From Sneathiella litorea (GTDB lineage Bacteria; Pseudomonadota; Alphaproteobacteria; Sneathiellales; Sneathiellaceae), in contig NZ_WTUW01000002.1 of the NCBI RefSeq assembly GCF_009882915.1, forward strand, positions 1,200,005 through 1,264,004: 64,000 nucleotides of DNA, in the 5' to 3' direction. Positions 8,469 to 17,085 of the stretch are shown here, piece by piece (the stretch's first letter is position 1; each line of letters starts with the position of its first letter). The notes under the pieces were generated by a model. That model was not told where the DNA came from. It saw only the letters and a program-made list of their open reading frames with translations, and made no database searches. The position numbers and the translations under genes were made by a program.

Positions 8469-9701
8469 ATGAGCTCGCCAATGTCCGCGCCGTCAAAAAA
8501 ACTTGGGTTTGTCGAGCAGGTTATTTTGCTCGCGCTGATGATTTCTATGGTCGCTTTGTCTATTGATGTCATGCTCCCGGCTCTTTTTAATATCAGTCAA
8601 GACCTTCATGCAGAAAACCCGAACGATCGCCAGTATATAATCGCAGCTGTCTTTCTAGGCCTTGCGATCGGCCAATTATTTTACGGCCCCCTTTCCGACA
8701 GCACTGGGCGCAAGCCCGCAATTTACATAGGCTTCGGGTTGTTTCTTATCGGGTGCCTCCTATCCATTTTCGCCGAGAACTTTACGGTTATGTTGATCGG
8801 TCGCCTGTTACAGGGATTGGGGGTCGCCTCACCGCGGATCGTATCCCTCGCCCTTATCCGTGATCAGTATGAGGGGCGGGAAATGGCACGTTTCGTCTCT
8901 TTGGTCATGACGGTTTTCATCTTAGTACCAGTCCTCGCGCCTGCCCTTGGTCAACTTATCCTGATCTTCGCCGAATGGCGGATGATCTTTGTGGTATTGT
9001 TCATTCTTGGATTGGCGACTTTAATCTGGTTCAGCCTTCGACAGGAAGAAACCCTTGCCGTTGAAAAACGCGCGCGCCTTTCAATAAAGCGTATTTGGCA
9101 GGCTGCCAATGAGGTTGTACGCACACGCGCGGCCTTTGGCTTTACCATGGTTGGCGGCTTTATTTTTAGTGCTTTCCTTGGATATCTTACCATGTCGCAG
9201 CAGATATTTCAGGACCAGTACGGTGTTGGTGAAATGTTCGCTGTATATTTCGGCTTGCTCGCATTGGCCCTTGGTGCGGCATCATTCGTTAACGCCAGAT
9301 TGGTGATGCGTTTTGGCATGCGCAAGCTTTCCTATTACGCTCTCGTCATGCTAACCTTAATATCAGTATCGTTTATGGTGTATACCTACGCTTGGAACGG
9401 CCATCCACCGCTTTGGACATTGGTTGCCTTTTTTATGGTTATCTTTTTTTGTATCGGTATTCTGTTTGGAAATTTCAACGCAATGGCAATGGAGCCGCTC
9501 GGCCATATTGCAGGCGTCGCGGCGGCCGTCATTGGGTCAATAACTACTTTTGTTTCAATGGGACTGGGCACAGTCATCGCGCAACTCTATGACGGGACAG
9601 TTTTCCCATTGGTCTCCAGTTTTGCCGTGCTTGGAGCATTATCCCTTGCCGCAATGATCTGGACTGTCCGGACATCTCCCAATACTTCTGGACATGAATG
9701 A
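8469..9701 (+). CDS. Bcr/CflA-type multidrug efflux MFS transporter
   Basis: 410 residues with twelve membrane helices. The Bcr/CflA subfamily (drug:H+ antiporter 1) is indicated by MVALSIDVMLPALFNIS in helix 1, GQLFYGPLSDSTGRKPAIYIG (motif A) after helix 2, and LLQGLGVASPRIVSLALIRDQYEGREMARFVSLVM, which carries the family RDxxxGxxMAR block. Members export chloramphenicol, bicyclomycin, sulfonamides or L-cysteine; the substrate here is unknown. The stop codon TGA at 9699-9701 overlaps the ATG of the next MFS gene (ATGA), so the pair is translationally coupled. The ATG at 8469 follows CAGGAAA, an AGGA site. Confidence 0.87.
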   Translation: MSSPMSAPSKKLGFVEQVILLALMISMVALSIDVMLPALFNISQDLHAENPNDRQYIIAAVFLGLAIGQLFYGPLSDSTGRKPAIYIGFGLFLIGCLLSIFAENFTVMLIGRLLQGLGVASPRIVSLALIRDQYEGREMARFVSLVMTVFILVPVLAPALGQLILIFAEWRMIFVVLFILGLATLIWFSLRQEETLAVEKRARLSIKRIWQAANEVVRTRAAFGFTMVGGFIFSAFLGYLTMSQQIFQDQYGVGEMFAVYFGLLALALGAASFVNARLVMRFGMRKLSYYALVMLTLISVSFMVYTYAWNGHPPLWTLVAFFMVIFFCIGILFGNFNAMAMEPLGHIAGVAAAVIGSITTFVSMGLGTVIAQLYDGTVFPLVSSFAVLGALSLAAMIWTVRTSPNTSGHE

Positions 9702-10963
9702 TGCTCTGGAGCTCGATAAAATCCGTCGCGTCACTCCTCTCCAGCTATGGCCTCCTGATGGTCGCAAATGCCATGTTTGGCACGTTGCTTGGCCTGCGCA
9801 GTAAAATCGAGGGTTTCTCGACGGAAGTCACCGGCATAATTATGGCCGGATTTTTTATCGGCATGCTTCTTGGCGCGTTTTATGCTGTTCGCATTGTGGC
9901 CAGCGCCGGACATATCCGCAGTTTTGCCGCCTTCGCTTCGGTCATGTCCGTTGCAGTTCTTGCTCATGTGCTTATTATTGATCCTGTTGCCTGGTTTATA
10001 TTACGGGCGATAACCGGATTTTGCATGGCCGGCATGGTCATGATCGTTGAAAGCTGGCTCAACGAACGCTCGACGAATGCCACCCGCGGACGCGTTCTTT
10101 CACTTTATATGATTACAAACTATCTTGGCGCGGGTTCTGGCCAGTTCCTGATCACTGTTGCCAACCCTGACAGTTTTCAGCTTTTCTCTGTCGCGTCCAT
10201 TATATTTTCCATTGCGCTGGTGCCTATTCTTCTGACGCGCGCGACGGTCCCGAAACCCAGCGCGCCCGAGCGGATGAAATTCCGTGAGCTTGTTAAAATT
10301 TCCCCTGTCGGCGTCGCCGGCACCCTTGTTTCTGGCCTCACGAATTCTGCAATCAACAGTATGGGACCAATTTTCGCGGCCACCATCGGCCTCAGCCTCG
10401 GACAGATATCAACCTTTATGGCGACCATTCTTCTGGGGGGCATGCTACTGCAATTTCCCGTGGGACGCCTATCCGATCTTTTTGATCGACGGACGATACT
10501 TATCATATCTGCCCTGGCAACTGCTCTGGTCAGTGGGGGCATAATATGGGCTGCGGAAGAGCATTACATTCTGTCGTTGTTTGCCTTCTGTATTATCTAT
10601 GGCGGATTTTGCTACACAATTTATCCCATGTCTTCCGCGCAGGTGAATGATCTCGCCGATCAGGATCGGCTTGTCCAGGTCTCTGCCGGCCTCCTTCTGG
10701 CCTATGGAACTGGGGCCAGCATTGGACCCATTGTCGCGTCACAGATCATGGGCCAGGTGGGGCCAAATGGTCTGTTTTACTATGTCATCAGTTGCACCCT
10801 ATTCCTTGCAGTTCTGACAATAATACGTGTAATTCAGCGGCCATCGGGCAAGAAAAAAGCGGAGTTCTTACCTCTGGGCAGCCTCGGCTCGTCAAGCAAA
10901 CAACTCTACAGTACCGTTGCGCAGGAAACCTATGAGCAGGAGAAAGACGTTAATGACAAATAA
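9698..10963 (+). CDS. MFS transporter, YcaD/TsgA-like
   Basis: 421 residues with twelve membrane helices. The features fit the YcaD-like MFS branch: SYGLLMVANAMFGTLLGLRSKIEGFS at the start, GFFIGMLLGAFYAVRIV in helix 2, then GMVMIVESWLNERSTNATRGRVLSLYMI, the conserved EsWLN block of that group, and GRLSDLFDRRTILI (motif A of the second half). The C-terminus is a hydrophilic tail rich in Ser, Glu and Lys (about residues 385-421). Its ATG overlaps the stop of the Bcr-like gene, which implies one operon; two distantly related MFS carriers translated in tandem are uncommon. Substrate unknown. Confidence 0.84.
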   Translation: MMLWSSIKSVASLLSSYGLLMVANAMFGTLLGLRSKIEGFSTEVTGIIMAGFFIGMLLGAFYAVRIVASAGHIRSFAAFASVMSVAVLAHVLIIDPVAWFILRAITGFCMAGMVMIVESWLNERSTNATRGRVLSLYMITNYLGAGSGQFLITVANPDSFQLFSVASIIFSIALVPILLTRATVPKPSAPERMKFRELVKISPVGVAGTLVSGLTNSAINSMGPIFAATIGLSLGQISTFMATILLGGMLLQFPVGRLSDLFDRRTILIISALATALVSGGIIWAAEEHYILSLFAFCIIYGGFCYTIYPMSSAQVNDLADQDRLVQVSAGLLLAYGTGASIGPIVASQIMGQVGPNGLFYYVISCTLFLAVLTIIRVIQRPSGKKKAEFLPLGSLGSSSKQLYSTVAQETYEQEKDVNDK

Positions 10964-11049
10964 GCGCGTTTGTAATTTACATTTTCCTTGACCGAAAAGC
11001 GAATACACTTTTCTATCTTATTGATTATCTACTGCAGGAATTTACCATT

Positions 11050-12237
11050 ATGAGCGTCAAAAACGGCCGCCAATTCTTGAGCATTCCTGGCCCGACAACT
11101 GTGCCGGATGAAGTTCTGTCCGCCATGCACCGCCCGGCGATTGATATCCGCAAGGGTGAGCTTGTCAATGTGACCGCGCGGCTTAAAGATGACCTTCGCA
11201 TGATTACCAAGTCGAAGGGGATGCCCTTTATCTATATCGCCAACGGACATGGTGCCTGGGAAGCGGCGCTCAGCAATGTCCTGTGCCGTAACGACAAAAT
11301 ATTGGTACTGGAAAGCGGCTCTTTTGCTGGTGGCTGGGGACAAACTGGCGGCACTATTGGTCTTGACGTTGAAGTATTGCCCGGCAGCTGGCGAAAGTCC
11401 GTTGATCCGGAAGCCGTCGAGGAGAGGCTTAAATCGGATAAGAGTGGCGATATCAAGGCTGTCCTTGTGGTTCAGGTCGACACGGCATCAAGCGTTGTTA
11501 ATGACATCCCGGCAATCCGCCGGGCGATTGATAATGCCGGACATGGCGCATTACTCATGGTGGATACAATCGCCTCTCTTGGAACAATGGATTACCGGAT
11601 GGATGAATGGGGGGTCGACGTCACTGTCGCTGCATGTCAAAAAGGCCTAATGATGTCCCCGGGCATTAGCTTTACAGTTGCCAATGAAAAAGCGATGGCG
11701 TTTCATCAAAAAGCCAACCTACGCACCGCCTATTGGGACTGGACCAGTCGGCAAGGTTCCGAGCATTACCAGACTTACGCTGGCACGCCGCCGGTCCATA
11801 TGCTTTTCGGCCTTCAAAAAGCCTTTGAACTAATTCGTGACGAAGGCCTTGATAACATTTTCAACCGTCATCGTCTGCTCGCTGGCGCAACCCGGGCTGC
11901 CGTTGCAAAATGGTCCGAAAAAGACGAATTTGCGTTTAATATTATAGATCCGGATGACCGCGCCGACTCTGTCACGACCGTCCTTGTCCGTGATGAACAA
12001 AAACTTGGTGCCATCCATGAGTATTGCGCCGAAAAGTGCGGGGTTGTTATTGGCGTCGGCATCGCTTCACTTTCAGGAAAGGCGCTTCGCATCGCGCATA
12101 TGGGACATATTAATGCTCCGACGCTGCTTGGTACGCTGGGCGTCATCGAAATGAGCCTGAATGCCCTAAGTATTCCTCATGGCAAAGGCGGTGTACAGGC
12201 GGCGATTGATTACCTTGCGGCTAGTGTGCCGCGATAG
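11050..12237 (+). CDS. PLP-dependent aminotransferase, alanine/serine-glyoxylate type
   Basis: 395 residues of fold-type I class V aminotransferase. It starts with SIPGPTTVPDEVLSAMHRPAID, the usual AGT/SGAT N-terminus; ANGHGAWEAALSN binds the PLP phosphate; DTIASLGTMDYRMDEWGVDV contains the conserved Asp; and AACQKGLMMSPGISF holds the Schiff-base lysine. Family enzymes move the amino group of alanine or serine to glyoxylate, giving glycine plus pyruvate or hydroxypyruvate, as in the serine cycle and photorespiration-like routes; the exact donor is not determined. The neighbourhood (ICMT-like methyltransferase, betaine-homocysteine methyltransferase) supports a C1/glycine-related role. The start has only a weak AGGAATTTACC site at nine bases. 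Confidence 0.88.
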   Translation: MSVKNGRQFLSIPGPTTVPDEVLSAMHRPAIDIRKGELVNVTARLKDDLRMITKSKGMPFIYIANGHGAWEAALSNVLCRNDKILVLESGSFAGGWGQTGGTIGLDVEVLPGSWRKSVDPEAVEERLKSDKSGDIKAVLVVQVDTASSVVNDIPAIRRAIDNAGHGALLMVDTIASLGTMDYRMDEWGVDVTVAACQKGLMMSPGISFTVANEKAMAFHQKANLRTAYWDWTSRQGSEHYQTYAGTPPVHMLFGLQKAFELIRDEGLDNIFNRHRLLAGATRAAVAKWSEKDEFAFNIIDPDDRADSVTTVLVRDEQKLGAIHEYCAEKCGVVIGVGIASLSGKALRIAHMGHINAPTLLGTLGVIEMSLNALSIPHGKGGVQAAIDYLAASVPR

Positions 12238-12312
12238 TAACGACCTGTGACTCAGGACGCAGGCCCGAAACTATTTTTTGCCCACGTTTAGCGCCTTGAA
12301 TGGGAGGCATCC

Positions 12313-12777
12313 ATGACGAAACATGATAACCCAGGGGTTAAAATACCTCCGCCGCTTTTTTATATGGCGTTTCTTGTGGCTGGTATTCTTCTTGATTCCG
12401 CCTGGATGAATGGCCATCTCGCATCGGTTTATCTGACCATTATCGGCGGTGTAATCGCAATTATTTCCCTTATTTATCTCATTGGAACAGCGCGAAAACA
12501 TAAAAATGTCGAATCTAACGTCGAACCCTGGAAACCGACAACAAAAATTATTTCCGATGGTGTCTACAAATATTCGCGCAACCCCATCTATGTCGCCATG
12601 GGGCTCTTTTATGCCGGGATTGCCATCGCTGCGGGTAGCTGGCCAGCTCTCATCCTCTTGCCCGTTTGCCTCGTCATAATTCGGTATTATGTCATAGGAC
12701 GAGAAGAAGCCTACCTTGAAGATAAGTTCGGCAAGGAATATCTAGACTATAAAGCAAAGGTTCGGCGTTGGCTGTAA
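12313..12777 (+). CDS. Isoprenylcysteine carboxyl methyltransferase-like membrane protein
   Basis: 154 residues with four to five membrane helices. The C-terminal half carries the ICMT/PEMT signature: GVYKYSRNPIYVAMGLFYAGIAI followed by YYVIGREEAYLEDKFGKEYLDYKAKVRRWL, in which RNPxY, the E of GREEAYL and the terminal Y..Y..VRRW are the conserved SAM-binding and product-binding elements. Bacterial members are SAM-dependent methyltransferases of unknown substrate or NnrU-like proteins. The ATG at 12313 is preceded by GGGAGGCATCC, a strong site. It is followed by a DUF4389 protein 61 bases on, and then by bmt; the four genes from 11050 to 14297 point the same way. Confidence 0.85.
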   Translation: MTKHDNPGVKIPPPLFYMAFLVAGILLDSAWMNGHLASVYLTIIGGVIAIISLIYLIGTARKHKNVESNVEPWKPTTKIISDGVYKYSRNPIYVAMGLFYAGIAIAAGSWPALILLPVCLVIIRYYVIGREEAYLEDKFGKEYLDYKAKVRRWL

Positions 12778-12838
12778 ATGTCAGTAAGGCCTGAATTTTT
12801 CGAGAGTAAATATTTGAATAAACCAAGGGGCGCGACAG

Positions 12839-13231
12839 ATGACGGATGATGTTAAGAAGCATGTTAAATCAAAAGCAACATGGACGAGATTAATATACCT
12901 TATACTTTACGCGATCATTTTTCGGGTCGCCAGTATTGTACTCTTTGCTATCACCATCATACAATTTCTAAAGGCCCTGCTGACCGGCTCTCCTTTTGAT
13001 CGGATACAATCCTTCGGGGGAGCGCTTGCGGAATATAATAAACAACTTGTCGCCTATTTATCCTATCAGAGCGATGAAAAACCTTTCCCTGTTGGACCCT
13101 GGCCGCCGGAAACGCCTCCTGCGACCGGAAATGATACAAGCGATGACGTGATCATCGTGGCCGAGGAAACCTCTGATAAGCCGAAGCCGTCAGAAGACGC
13201 AAATAATGACAAAGGCCCAAATAATGCGTAG
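12839..13231 (+). CDS. DUF4389 membrane protein
   Basis: 130 residues. The N-terminal half has two membrane helices separated by a short turn (TRLIYLILYAIIFRVASIVL, FAITIIQFLKALLTG), then SPFDRIQSFGGALAEYNKQLVAYLSYQSDEKPFPVGPWP, which is the DUF4389 signature ending. The last 40 residues are acidic, low-complexity and Pro/Asp/Glu-rich (PPETPPATGNDTSDD, ending PNNA), probably a disordered cytoplasmic tail. The function of DUF4389 is not known. The RBS is poor (ACAGATG). It lies 31 bases before bmt, so it is probably co-transcribed with it. Confidence 0.8.
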   Translation: MTDDVKKHVKSKATWTRLIYLILYAIIFRVASIVLFAITIIQFLKALLTGSPFDRIQSFGGALAEYNKQLVAYLSYQSDEKPFPVGPWPPETPPATGNDTSDDVIIVAEETSDKPKPSEDANNDKGPNNA

Positions 13232-13262
13232 TCTTTGTGGAGCCTTTTCATAGGACATAAAG

Positions 13263-14297
13263 ATGGTCAATAAACTTCAACAGCTTCTCGACAGCAAACC
13301 CTTCTTGCTAGCTGATGGCGCCGTCGGAACTAATCTCTTTGCCGTCGGCTTGCAGTCGGGTGACGCGCCAGAACTGTGGAACATCGATGCCTCGGAGAAA
13401 ATCCATAATTTGCACAGGGGTTTCGTTGAGGCTGGCTCGGATATCATCCTGACCAACAGTTTCGGCGGAACAAGCTACCGGCTCAAGCTTCATAACTCGC
13501 AAGACCGCGTTCGGGAGCTTAACCTTGCGGCTGCGAAAATTGCCCGGACAGAGGCAGATCGTGTTGACCGGACTATAATCGTTGCGGGCTCCATGGGACC
13601 AACAGGAGAGCTGATGGAGCCAATGGGCATGTTGACACATGAAAGCGCTGTTGATGCCTTCAAGGCGCAGGCCGATGCGCTGGTTGAAGGCGGTGTCGAT
13701 GTGCTCTGGATCGAAACCATGTCCTCCAAAGAGGAAGTTGCCGCCGCTGCTGAAGCCGCCGAGGCAACCGGCCATCCGTTTGTCTGCACCATGTCATTCG
13801 ATACTAATCGGCGCACAATGATGGGCATCAAGCCCGCAGAATTTACAGAGTTTTGCCATGCGTTACCCACACGCCCGATCGGCTGGGGAGCCAATTGCGG
13901 GGTTGGCGCGGGTGAGTTGCTGGAAACGGTCTTGGGACTTAGATCCACATCGGCTGAAGGAGATATCATTGTTGCCAAAGCCAACTGCGGTATTCCCGAA
14001 TTCAAGGATGGCAAACTAATCTATAGCGGAACGTTAGATGTGATGGCTGACTATGCCCGGCTCGCCGCTGATGCAGGAGCCCGTATCATTGGTGGCTGCT
14101 GCGGGACCAGTCACGCGCACCTGAAAGCGATGGCTGACGCTCTCAACGGGTACACGCCCAAACGGGACATCGATATCTCGGATATCGAGGCGCGCTTTGG
14201 TCCCGTCTGGCAGGTCAAATTACCAGTAGAAGCATCTCACGGGGCTGCCCCTGCAACTGGCAGAAGCAATCGCCGCAGTCGCCGCCGCCTGAGTTAG
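13263..14297 (+). CDS. bmt: Betaine-homocysteine S-methyltransferase
   Basis: 344 residues of the Pfam S-methyl_trans family. DGAVGTNLF at the start, GSDIILTNSFGGTSYRL, GSMGPTGE and the zinc-binding cysteines are all visible: GANCGVG (about residue 220) and GGCCGTSHAH (about 280). These three cysteines bind the zinc that activates homocysteine thiolate. The length and motifs fit the short bacterial Bmt that uses glycine betaine, rather than the longer MetH. The C-terminal tail after PVWQVKLPVEA is low-complexity and basic (RSNRRSRRRLS), which is unusual. The enzyme recycles homocysteine to methionine and yields dimethylglycine, which fits the quaternary-amine ABC importer encoded immediately beyond the GST gene. 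Confidence 0.88.
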   Translation: MVNKLQQLLDSKPFLLADGAVGTNLFAVGLQSGDAPELWNIDASEKIHNLHRGFVEAGSDIILTNSFGGTSYRLKLHNSQDRVRELNLAAAKIARTEADRVDRTIIVAGSMGPTGELMEPMGMLTHESAVDAFKAQADALVEGGVDVLWIETMSSKEEVAAAAEAAEATGHPFVCTMSFDTNRRTMMGIKPAEFTEFCHALPTRPIGWGANCGVGAGELLETVLGLRSTSAEGDIIVAKANCGIPEFKDGKLIYSGTLDVMADYARLAADAGARIIGGCCGTSHAHLKAMADALNGYTPKRDIDISDIEARFGPVWQVKLPVEASHGAAPATGRSNRRSRRRLS

Positions 14298-14302
14298 GTT
14301 CT

Positions 14303-14935
14303 CTATGCGCTCGCGCTGGGGCGGGCGGATACTTTCGTATGCCAGTTTTTTAGATTATCAAGGCCATCCGGCACTTCAATCTTCGCCATGGCGGTCGCGA
14401 AATCTACAACCACCAGTGCGCCAATGTCCGCAACCGAGTAGCTGTCGCCCGCCACGAACTCCTGACCTTCAAGCTGCTTGTCTAAATCCTCGAAGAAATA
14501 AACGACCCGTTGACGTCCACGTTCCGCAAGTTCAGCAATCTGCTCAACATTGCGCGGCCCGGTTATGGCCCGATGAGCGAGCCGTGGCGCGGAGTTACGG
14601 AGCGCTTCCGCAACTGCCATAAAGCCGTTCACATTAATATAATGGCACCAATCATTGATACGCGCACGCTCTTCCGGTGAATTACCAAATAGCGGTGGTT
14701 CGGGGAATTTCTCTTCAAGATAGCGATTGATCGCGTCGATCGAAGAGATCCGGCTTCCGTCATCCAGCTCCAGCACCGGTACGGTGCAGTGCGGATTAAT
14801 AGCCTTGAATTCGTCGTTAAACTGCTCTCCTTCACGGATATTAACAATCACTTTTTCAATATCTATTCCCTTTTCCGCCATAAAGATCCTGACACGACGC
14901 GGGCTAGGCGGCCCTGGGCAATCATATAATTTCAT
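14303..14935 (-). CDS. Glutathione S-transferase
   Basis: 210 residues with both GST domains. N-terminal thioredoxin fold: MKLYDCPGPPSPRRVRIFMAEKG, with NPHCTVPVLELDDGSRISSIDAINRYLEEKFP supplying the cis-Pro (TVPVL) and the glutathione-binding S-S-I-D-A (usual E/D-S) segment. The C-terminal helical domain ends in GDSYSVADIGALVVVDFA, the N-capping box and hydrophobic staple (S-V-A-D) of GSTs. The active-site residue is Ser or Tyr in PGPPSPRR, as in beta/theta-like bacterial GSTs. Role unknown; probably detoxification. The gene converges on bmt with five bases between stop codons. It lies 36 bases before the ABC ATPase stop, same strand, and could be read through from the transporter operon. 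Confidence 0.87.
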   Translation of the reverse strand: MKLYDCPGPPSPRRVRIFMAEKGIDIEKVIVNIREGEQFNDEFKAINPHCTVPVLELDDGSRISSIDAINRYLEEKFPEPPLFGNSPEERARINDWCHYINVNGFMAVAEALRNSAPRLAHRAITGPRNVEQIAELAERGRQRVVYFFEDLDKQLEGQEFVAGDSYSVADIGALVVVDFATAMAKIEVPDGLDNLKNWHTKVSARPSASA

Positions 14936-14971
14936 TCTTATTTCCTCATCCAGTGTTGCGCCCCAGACTAG

Positions 14972-16153
14972 TTAATTACCCTGTAAATTAAGAAACCCTT
15001 CAAAGATCTCATCGTCGCCAATCATACCGATAAGTTTTCCATCTACAACAAACAATACCGGCGAACCCGAACGACGGCGAATTTCAATCACGTCCCTGAG
15101 CATGATATCGGCAGGTGCGGTGACAAATTGATTATACTCGATTCCAGCAATACTTTCCGGACCCGTATAAGAGATTATTTCCGACGGTTGTCCGTTAGAC
15201 GTACCCGATAAAATTGTGGATACCTCGTCTATTTTCAGACGGCAGTATCCTGCACGGTCTAACAAAAGCTCTCCGTCATTTCTTGGTATATTTTCTGTCA
15301 ACGTCATCAATGTCCTGCCTTTAAGAACATTGAGCGGGTTCATATGCCCCACAAAATCCGCGACATACTTATTCGCCGGATTACGGACAATTTCCTCCGC
15401 CTCATCATATTGTACAATCCGTGCCTGATCCATGATCGCTATTTTGTTGCCAATCTTGAGAGCTTCATCAAGATCATGGCTAACAAATATGATGGTCTTG
15501 TGCATTCTTTCCTGAAGCTCCAGAAGCTCATCCTGTAACCGGTTGCGGATCAACGGATCAAGCGCGGAAAAGGGCTCATCCATCAGCAGAATGTCGGCAT
15601 CGGTTGCGAAGGCCCGGGCAAGACCGACGCGCTGTTGCATACCGCCAGACAACTCATGTACGAACTTGTCCTTCCATTGATCAAGCTGCACCAATTCCAG
15701 CTTTTCCTCGACGATACGGTTTCGTTCTCGCTTGCCCACCCCACGCAGCTCCAAACCAAAGCCGACATTTTCCGACACGGTTCGCCAGGGCAGCAACGCA
15801 AATTGCTGAAAGACCATTGAAATACGGTGCATTCTGAGATGCCTTAGTGTTACAGCATCGCATTCGGGCAGATTTATCTGATTTCCCTCATGCTCAACCA
15901 AGACCTTTCCACGTGTGACCTTGTTCAGCCCGTTGACGGCACGGAGCAATGTCGACTTGCCCGACCCAGACAAGCCCATCAGGACACAAATCTCACCTGC
16001 CTCAACGGAAAGCGACGCCCCGGCCACGCCGAGTACATTTCCCGTTTCAGCGAGGATTTTCTCGCGGTCTGCCCCCTGATCGAGCAAGGCCAACGCAGGA
16101 GCGGGAGTTCCCCCGAAAATAATATCGACATCCCTGAATTCTACGACAGCCAT
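14972..16153 (-). CDS. Quaternary-amine ABC transporter ATP-binding protein (ProV/ChoV type) with CBS tail
   Basis: About 393 residues. Walker A GLSGSGKST, signature LSGGMQQRVGLARAF and Walker B ILLMDEPFSALDP are intact. The N-terminal extension (DVDIIFGG, then ALALLDQGADREKILAETG) is characteristic of choline/betaine ATPases. After the ATPase core (about 280) a C-terminal CBS-like region ends in PVLFVVDGKLIGMIGDDEIFEGFL; in OpuA/ProU such CBS domains sense ionic strength. The annotated start is ATG 16153 (MAVVEF): a longer frame begins at 16198 but overlaps the permease gene, whose stop lies one base before this ATG. The gap to the permease is one base, so the two are coupled. Order in the operon: binding protein, permease, ATPase. 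Confidence 0.88.
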   Translation of the reverse strand: MAVVEFRDVDIIFGGTPAPALALLDQGADREKILAETGNVLGVAGASLSVEAGEICVLMGLSGSGKSTLLRAVNGLNKVTRGKVLVEHEGNQINLPECDAVTLRHLRMHRISMVFQQFALLPWRTVSENVGFGLELRGVGKRERNRIVEEKLELVQLDQWKDKFVHELSGGMQQRVGLARAFATDADILLMDEPFSALDPLIRNRLQDELLELQERMHKTIIFVSHDLDEALKIGNKIAIMDQARIVQYDEAEEIVRNPANKYVADFVGHMNPLNVLKGRTLMTLTENIPRNDGELLLDRAGYCRLKIDEVSTILSGTSNGQPSEIISYTGPESIAGIEYNQFVTAPADIMLRDVIEIRRRSGSPVLFVVDGKLIGMIGDDEIFEGFLNLQGN

Positions 16154-16154
16154 C

Positions 16155-17000
16155 CTACTTCTTCTCCGTGTTAGACGGCTGCTTACAGACGCGATCAAGC
16201 AATATGGCGATAATCACGATGGCAAGACCCGCCTCAAATCCCTTCGCGATATTCACCGTATTAAGGGCCCGCAAGACAGGAACACCAAGGCCAGGCGCCC
16301 CAACCATTGCCGCAATCACCACCATGGAAAGACAGAGCATAATGCACTGTGTCACGCCGGCCATTATGGTCGGCGCCGCATGAGGTAGTTCAATTTTCCA
16401 AAGAATCTGCCGCTTTGTCGCGCCGAACGCCTCTCCGGCCTCAATAAGGGATTTAGGAACATTGGAAACACCCAAATAGGTAAGTCGGATTGGCGCAGGG
16501 ATAGCGAAGATAACCGTGGAGATCAGCCCCGGCACCACGCCAAGGCCGAACATGATCATTGTCGGAATCAGATAAACAAAAGTCGGGATCGTCTGCATGA
16601 GATCAAGCACCGGACGTAAAAATGTATAGAAACCCTGACGATGCGCCGCCACTATCCCAAGCGGGACACCGACAATGACGCAGCTCAATGTTGCAAACAT
16701 TATCAGACCCAGGGTTCGAACCGTCTCTTCCCAATACCCAAGGTTAATGACAAGCAACAAGGAAAGCAGGATCAGAAGAGAAAGTTTCCAGCTTCGATGC
16801 AGTGCATAGGCCAGCGCGGCGAATATCGCCACCAGAAGAAGAGGGGGACACCAAAGCATCAGATCAACCAGCGCATTGATCAAAAACGCCAACCCATCCG
16901 AAAAACTGTCGAAAATCCACGCCCCATGATCAAGCAGAAGATCAACCCCATCGCTGATCCATTTACCAAGTGGAATTTTATGATCGGTAAGCCACTCCAT
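16155..17000 (-). CDS. Quaternary-amine ABC transporter permease (ProW/ChoW type)
   Basis: 281 residues. It starts with the amphipathic region typical of ProW-like permeases (MEWLTDHKIPLGKWISDGVDLLLDHGAWIFDSFSDGL), followed by six or seven membrane helices. The binding-protein-dependent transport loop is clear: GEAFGATKRQILWKIELPHAAPTIMAGVTQCIMLCLSMVVIAAMVGAPGLG, where EAFGAT..Q..W.IELP is the EAA motif. It partners the ATPase at 14972-16153 and the binding protein at 17086. Substrates of the family are choline, glycine betaine, proline betaine and carnitine; betaine or choline is favoured here by the nearby bmt gene. Its own start has a weak ribosome site (GCGTGAG). Confidence 0.88.
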   Translation of the reverse strand: MEWLTDHKIPLGKWISDGVDLLLDHGAWIFDSFSDGLAFLINALVDLMLWCPPLLLVAIFAALAYALHRSWKLSLLILLSLLLVINLGYWEETVRTLGLIMFATLSCVIVGVPLGIVAAHRQGFYTFLRPVLDLMQTIPTFVYLIPTMIMFGLGVVPGLISTVIFAIPAPIRLTYLGVSNVPKSLIEAGEAFGATKRQILWKIELPHAAPTIMAGVTQCIMLCLSMVVIAAMVGAPGLGVPVLRALNTVNIAKGFEAGLAIVIIAILLDRVCKQPSNTEKK

Positions 17001-17085
17001 CTCACGCCCCCCCTATTCTACGTGGTCTGAATATGCCGAATAACGAAAATGGCGGCAGGATGATTACCTTGCCGCCATCTTTCAA

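Noticed and set aside
12238..12312. SAM or glycine riboswitch near the aminotransferase and bmt genes
   Set aside because: The gaps are 75 and 31 bases and contain no conserved core of these riboswitches.
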